In this document: piece after piece, positions 7,284 through 10,802 of the stretch
Layout: every line of letters starts with the position of its first letter
Position numbering within the stretch: the stretch's first letter is position 1
From: an uncultured Eubacteriales bacterium
Lineage (GTDB): Bacteria; Bacillota; Clostridia; Lachnospirales; Lachnospiraceae
NCBI GenBank assembly: GCA_900313855.1
Contig: OMSZ01000085.1
Span: 1-10,802, forward strand
DNA length: 10,802 nt
Direction: 5' to 3'
Notes under the pieces: model-generated
What the model was told of the DNA's origin: nothing
What the model saw: only the letters and a program-made list of their open reading frames with translations
The model's database searches: none
Made by a program: the position numbers and the translations under genes

Positions 7284-8234
7284 ATGTCACAAGAAATTCG
7301 GGATTTGGCGGGCAGATTACGGGATAGTATATCATCCGTTATAGTAGGCAAAGCGAAAAGCATTGATCTGATACTGACGGCAATTATAGCCGGTGGGCAC
7401 GTTCTGATCGAGGATACTCCGGGAACCGGTAAGACTTTACTTGCAAAGTCATTGGCTGCGTCAATAGATGCTGATTTTAAGAGGGTGCAGTTTACCCCGG
7501 ATCTGCTTCCTGCCGATATAACAGGACTTCATATGTATAATCCCAAAGAGGCGGAATTTTCCTTTATACAGGGTCCTGCATTTACCAATATTCTCTTGGC
7601 AGACGAGCTTAACCGGGCGACACCGAGAACCCAGTCTGCTCTTTTGGAATGTATGGCTGAGGGACAGATTACGATAGATGGAGAGACTAAAGCGCTGTCA
7701 AGACCGTTTTTTGTGATAGCAACAGAGAATCCCATTGAGACTGCGGGAACATTTGCTTTGCCGGAGGCGCTGCTTGACAGATTTTTGATGAGAATACCTA
7801 TGGAACCTCCGGTCAGTCATGATGAGCTTATGATGCTTGACAGATTTATTGAAGACAATCCGTTTGATGCTCTTAAGCCTGTATGTACTAAGGAGGACAT
7901 AATAGAAGCAGGGAAGATATGCCGTAAGGTATTTGTCCATAAATGTGTGCGGCAGTACATCGTGGATATAGTGCAGAAGACAAGGGTGCATTCTAAGTCG
8001 CTTTTAGGCGCAAGCCCGAGAAGCGCGCTGGCACTTTTGAATGCTTCCCAGGTGTATGCTGCTATTAATGGTGCGGATTTTGTGACGCCTGACCATGTTA
8101 AATATCTTGGAAAAGCTGTTCTTGCGCATAGGATAATTCTGGTAAATGGCAGCAGGGGAAGAAGAGAAACGGAAGAATTTATTGACGAGGTGCTTAATTC
8201 TGTTCCTGCGCCAACGGAGAATTGGGAGTCGTAG
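7284..8234 (+). CDS. MoxR-family AAA+ ATPase
   Basis: The 316-residue protein belongs to the MoxR group of AAA+ ATPases, chaperone-like enzymes thought to act on partner proteins with von Willebrand A-like or DUF58 domains. Walker A is DTPGTGKT (44-51) and Walker B is LLADELNRA with Asp107-Glu108. The family signature TPRTQSALLECMAEGQ follows it. Sensor 1 and the ALPEALLDRF segment lie at about 144-167, and a C-terminal lid domain completes it. The frame is open upstream to 7218, inside clpB, but AAGGAGAGG (7267-7275) lies just before the ATG at 7284, giving the normal family length. It follows clpB by 34 bp, and its stop codon directly abuts the DUF58 gene. The family call is firm; the substrate is unknown. 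Confidence 0.94.
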   Translation: MSQEIRDLAGRLRDSISSVIVGKAKSIDLILTAIIAGGHVLIEDTPGTGKTLLAKSLAASIDADFKRVQFTPDLLPADITGLHMYNPKEAEFSFIQGPAFTNILLADELNRATPRTQSALLECMAEGQITIDGETKALSRPFFVIATENPIETAGTFALPEALLDRFLMRIPMEPPVSHDELMMLDRFIEDNPFDALKPVCTKEDIIEAGKICRKVFVHKCVRQYIVDIVQKTRVHSKSLLGASPRSALALLNASQVYAAINGADFVTPDHVKYLGKAVLAHRIILVNGSRGRRETEEFIDEVLNSVPAPTENWES

Positions 8235-9368
8235 ATGAGATTACTGATAGCAGTTTTTGTGGTTATAGGGGTGTATTCCCTACAGCTTAAATTATATCGT
8301 AAATATTGGAACAGGGGACTTTCCATTGATCTGTCATTTTCAAAGGATATGGTTCCCTGCGGCGAAAAGGTGGAGTTAGTTGAAGTTATCGGAAACGATA
8401 AGATGCTTGCTCTGCCTATTTTAAATGTGAAATTTGCAACATCAAGGAGCTTTTTGTTTGATGAAGAGATCAATGCCAATGTGTCTGACAGGTATTACAG
8501 AAATGATATTTTCTCTGTTTTGGGAAACCAGAGGATCGAGCGAAGACTTAAGTTTGTAACTACGGCAAGAGGCATTTTCAGAATTAAAGAGCTTCAGGTT
8601 TCTACGAAGGACCTGTTCCTGAAACATCCATTTGCGAATATTATGAATAATTCAACTGAGCTTATCGTATTCCCGAAGAGAATTCCGATGGAGCAATACG
8701 TTAAGATAAGGAATCAGATGATGGGTGAATATGAGGTGAACAGGTGGGACAACCCTGATCCGTTTGCGTTTCGTGGGATACGTCCATATCAGACCTTTGA
8801 CGGAATGGGAAGCATTAACTGGAAGGCAACTGCGCGGTTTGATGAATTGATGGTTAATCAGTATTGTCCGACAACGAAGAATGAGGTGAGGATATATCTT
8901 AATCTGCGTCCTTATATGAAATCCCAGGCGGATCTGTTGGCGGAGCATGCAATAAGCATCATTTCAACGATTGCGTCAGATTTCATTTCCCTGGGGATAA
9001 ATGTAAGCTTCTATACTAACGGATGGGATGTGGAAGCTGAGGTAAATGATCAGGAAGAGCCGGATATATCTAAGCATCCATTGCTTACTGCGGGTGGCGG
9101 CAGAGCGCATATGACTGCGCTTGATATAATGCTGTCAAGAATTGATATCAGGAAAAAAGCATCTGATTTTATGGATATACTCAATAAGGGGTTTGATAAG
9201 GCAGCGGATCAGATCACTCACATTATTGTATCAACTTATCGTGATGACGAATTATATATGTTTTACGAACAGCATTATAATACCGGCTCAGTCTGCTGGA
9301 TAGTTCCCGAACGGGAGGGTAATGAGGTGGACTTAAGATTTCCGGGGATGTATGTATGGAATGCATAA
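8235..9368 (+). CDS. DUF58-domain protein, partner of the MoxR ATPase
   Basis: This 377-residue protein begins with a single hydrophobic segment (about 2-18), then a domain that is probably beta-rich (about 28-160), and then the DUF58 core. The signature is clear at about 174-210: DNPDPFAFRGIRPYQTFDGM followed by INWKATAR, corresponding to the family's gDp-x-R-x-IdWkasAR pattern. Beyond it is a von Willebrand A-like fold in which the usual DxSxS metal site is replaced by YLNLRPYMKS (about 220-229). DUF58 proteins are routinely encoded next to MoxR ATPases and may be their targets at the membrane. The ATG follows the MoxR stop codon with no gap, and its ribosome site GGGAG (8224-8228) is inside the MoxR gene, which suggests translational coupling. 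The molecular function is not known. Confidence 0.9.
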   Translation: MRLLIAVFVVIGVYSLQLKLYRKYWNRGLSIDLSFSKDMVPCGEKVELVEVIGNDKMLALPILNVKFATSRSFLFDEEINANVSDRYYRNDIFSVLGNQRIERRLKFVTTARGIFRIKELQVSTKDLFLKHPFANIMNNSTELIVFPKRIPMEQYVKIRNQMMGEYEVNRWDNPDPFAFRGIRPYQTFDGMGSINWKATARFDELMVNQYCPTTKNEVRIYLNLRPYMKSQADLLAEHAISIISTIASDFISLGINVSFYTNGWDVEAEVNDQEEPDISKHPLLTAGGGRAHMTALDIMLSRIDIRKKASDFMDILNKGFDKAADQITHIIVSTYRDDELYMFYEQHYNTGSVCWIVPEREGNEVDLRFPGMYVWNA

Positions 9369-9383
9369 GAAAGGAAGACGGTC

Positions 9384-10568
9384 ATGGTTTCAAAGATTTC
9401 ATATTGCAGTGAAATAATAATGAATATAATGTCCTTTATGGCGGCCATCACATTTTTTTTCGTTGTGCAGATGATCGTTTTGGGCGGTCTCGGACCGCTG
9501 TTTATCCAGGGTCTCTTTGTGTTAAGCTTTGCGGCGGTAATAGTCATAAGGGTGCTTATTAACGGTAATTTTATCATTTACATGGCAGCGCATCTTACGC
9601 TGTTTCTGACTTTGGCGGCTATACCTGTAAGGAGTATAATCTTTATTGTATTTGCAATATATCTTATAGTGCTTACTATCCGTTCGGTTTCATACTGGAA
9701 GAATAACGGAATGAAAAAGGAGGTAGAGATACCATGGCTTACCGTCGGTCTGTTTGTTATTTCATACATCTATGCTTATGTGACACATCACAACCTTCTC
9801 ACAGATTATCTGCTGGTGGTCGGTTCTTTATATCTTCTGCTTTACATGGTCAGACTGTATCTTAAGGGAATAGCAGATATTGCGGGAAACCGGCTTTTTT
9901 ATAAACAACTGCCGTTATCACAGATAGTAAAAACCAATTCATTTATGGTCGGAGGAGTTGTTGTGATCACTGCTCTTGCTATGTTTCTGGCAGTTTTAAT
10001 CGATGCGGATGATTTGATTTATGTGATTGGTGATGGTTTGATTGTGATAATAAGAGTTTTTTTGAAAGGCTTTTTTGTTGTACTTACGTGGATTGCGGAC
10101 CTGTTTAAAAATGTGGACTACACGGGAATAGAGCAGTTGTGGGAAGAACTTGGAAATGTAGTTACTAAAGAGGGACTTGTTTCAAAAATAATACGGCTGA
10201 TATTGGCAGCTCTTAAAATACTTATTACGGTATTGTTCCTTTTGTGGGTTGGAAAGGGTATGAATAATAAGATAAGAAACTATCTAAAGGATAATATTCT
10301 TCCTACTGATAGAGTTGAGAAGATTAGGATTAAGGATAAGAGTTTAATAAGTGCGGTAAGCAGTATAACGAGAAGGAAAAGTGATGAACCGGCAAACCCG
10401 ATAAGAAGAAAGTATAAGAGAGAGATAAAACACTTCGGCAGCAGGCTGGTGCTTACTAAAGCGATGACAGTAGGCCAGATCGAGGCGCAGATGACAGAGA
10501 AAGAGGCAGCGGGAATGAAAGCGCTTAAGGAGGCCTACGAAAAGGAAAGATACAGGGATGAGATCTGA
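9384..10568 (+). CDS. Multi-pass membrane protein with DUF4129-like tail (TgpA-like frame without transglutaminase domain)
   Basis: The 394-residue protein has about nine hydrophobic helices: six within 10-160, two or more within 190-245, and one at about 269-292. A basic cytoplasmic tail follows. The tail end (about 335-390; RRKYKREIKHFGS, then LKEAYEKERY) resembles the DUF4129 module at the C-terminus of TgpA-type transglutaminases, which often follow MoxR and DUF58 genes. Here the segment between the last two membrane regions, where a transglutaminase core would sit, is only about 25-30 residues. The protein's only cysteine is Cys8, so no Cys-His-Asp triad is possible. AAGGAAG (9371-9377) supports the start, 15 bp after the DUF58 gene. 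Membrane topology and operon membership are well supported; the DUF4129 link is my inference from pattern and context. Confidence 0.8.
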   Translation: MVSKISYCSEIIMNIMSFMAAITFFFVVQMIVLGGLGPLFIQGLFVLSFAAVIVIRVLINGNFIIYMAAHLTLFLTLAAIPVRSIIFIVFAIYLIVLTIRSVSYWKNNGMKKEVEIPWLTVGLFVISYIYAYVTHHNLLTDYLLVVGSLYLLLYMVRLYLKGIADIAGNRLFYKQLPLSQIVKTNSFMVGGVVVITALAMFLAVLIDADDLIYVIGDGLIVIIRVFLKGFFVVLTWIADLFKNVDYTGIEQLWEELGNVVTKEGLVSKIIRLILAALKILITVLFLLWVGKGMNNKIRNYLKDNILPTDRVEKIRIKDKSLISAVSSITRRKSDEPANPIRRKYKREIKHFGSRLVLTKAMTVGQIEAQMTEKEAAGMKALKEAYEKERYRDEI

Positions 10569-10570
10569 TA

Positions 10571-10635
10571 ATAAAACGCCCTTCTGTATTTGAGATATAT
10601 GTTTCGTAAATCTTGAATACAGGAGGGCGTTTTAT
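10571..10635. terminator. Long hairpin terminator closing the clpB-MoxR operon
   Basis: Twenty bases at 10571-10590 (ATAAAACGCCCTTCTGTATT) pair with 10616-10635 with a single G-U. Six more pairs (10591-10596 with 10610-10615) extend the stem to 26 pairs around a 13-base loop. The AAAA/TTTT ends of the stem give a short U-tract in both directions, so it can act as a bidirectional terminator. It begins two bases after the last gene's stop codon. The right arm contains AGGAGG, which would be hidden when the hairpin is formed. Confidence 0.8.
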
Positions 10636-10687
10636 GATAGTGCTCAATCGTGCAGGCACATTGGAAAACTATCATAACTTATATTGA
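10634..10687 (+). CDS. Possible 17-residue small ORF behind the terminator hairpin
   Basis: ATG at 10634 follows AGGAGG (10621-10626) with a 7-base spacer and encodes MIVLNRAGTLENYHNLY before a TGA stop at 10685. The ribosome site is in the right arm of the terminator hairpin. It could be a leader peptide for the gene beyond the window, but no promoter lies between the hairpin and the ORF, and translation would depend on read-through. Chance is the more likely explanation. Confidence 0.2.
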   Translation: MIVLNRAGTLENYHNLY

Positions 10688-10736
10688 CTGTGAATAGTAA
10701 CAGATTATTAAAAAAAGAAAAAAATCAAAAAGAGTG

Positions 10737-10765
10737 TTGACAAAAGAAAAATACTGTGTTACATT
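10737..10765 (+). promoter_or_regulatory. Strong sigma-A promoter for a gene beyond the right edge
   Basis: A consensus TTGACA (10737-10742) is followed by 17 bp and TACATT (10760-10765), preceded by TG-n as an extended -10. An A-rich stretch upstream (about 10706-10731) could act as an UP element. The gene it drives starts to the right of the window. Confidence 0.75.
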
Positions 10766-10795
10766 TACTACGACAGACATAGTACGACAGACGTA
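10766..10795. promoter_or_regulatory. Tandem TACGACAGAC repeats, candidate operator
   Basis: TACGACAGAC occurs at 10769-10778 and again at 10783-10792, a 14-bp period, directly after the -10 and over the expected transcript start. Two dyads are built in: TACTA/TAGTA (10766-10770 and 10780-10784) and TACG/CGTA (10783-10786 and 10792-10795). This position fits a repressor site. Similarity to BlaI/MecI/CopY-type operators (TACA-like half-sites) is suggestive only. Confidence 0.5.
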
Positions 10796-10802
10796 TCAAC
10801 GA

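Overview
The window looks like chromosomal DNA of a low-to-mid GC anaerobic Firmicute, most likely a Lachnospiraceae-type Clostridium. I base this on the Gram-positive ribosome binding sites (AGGAGG and relatives), sigma-A style promoters, a CIRCE-type heat-shock operator, a superoxide reductase instead of an obvious superoxide dismutase, and an Rpn/PD-(D/E)XK protein of the kind common in gut Lachnospiraceae. No tRNA, rRNA, insertion sequence, CRISPR array or prophage gene was seen.

Layout. (1) 1-253: the start of a minus-strand gene for a membrane-anchored protein, cut by the window edge. (2) 532-2280: a plus-strand methyl-accepting chemotaxis protein with its own promoter, standing alone without che genes and ending at a strong bidirectional terminator. 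(3) 2338-3924: two minus-strand genes, an Rpn-family PD-(D/E)XK protein followed by endonuclease III (nth). They probably share one transcript from a good extended -10 promoter near 4006-4035. (4) 4121-4459: a small plus-strand superoxide reductase with its own promoter. It keeps the catalytic iron site but has lost the N-terminal FeCys4 centre. (5) 4519-10568: an operator resembling CIRCE, then clpB, a MoxR-family AAA+ ATPase, a DUF58 protein and a multi-pass membrane protein. All four are on the plus strand with gaps of 34, 0 and 15 bp and no terminator between them, ending at a long hairpin. (6) 10737-10802: a strong promoter followed by tandem TACGACAGAC repeats, the regulatory start of a gene beyond the window.

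How the parts may work together. The right half reads as one stress operon: the ClpB disaggregase under a HrcA-type operator, with read-through into a MoxR/DUF58/membrane-protein module. The last gene resembles the membrane frame of TgpA-type transglutaminases with the transglutaminase domain missing, so this is a reduced version of the common MoxR-DUF58-transglutaminase cassette. The centre of the window is also stress-flavoured: superoxide removal (SOR) and oxidised-base repair (Nth) sit near each other on divergent transcripts. The most interesting points are the clpB-MoxR linkage, the transglutaminase-less membrane partner, the cysteine-free N-terminus of the SOR, the Rpn-nth pairing, and the operator at the right edge.
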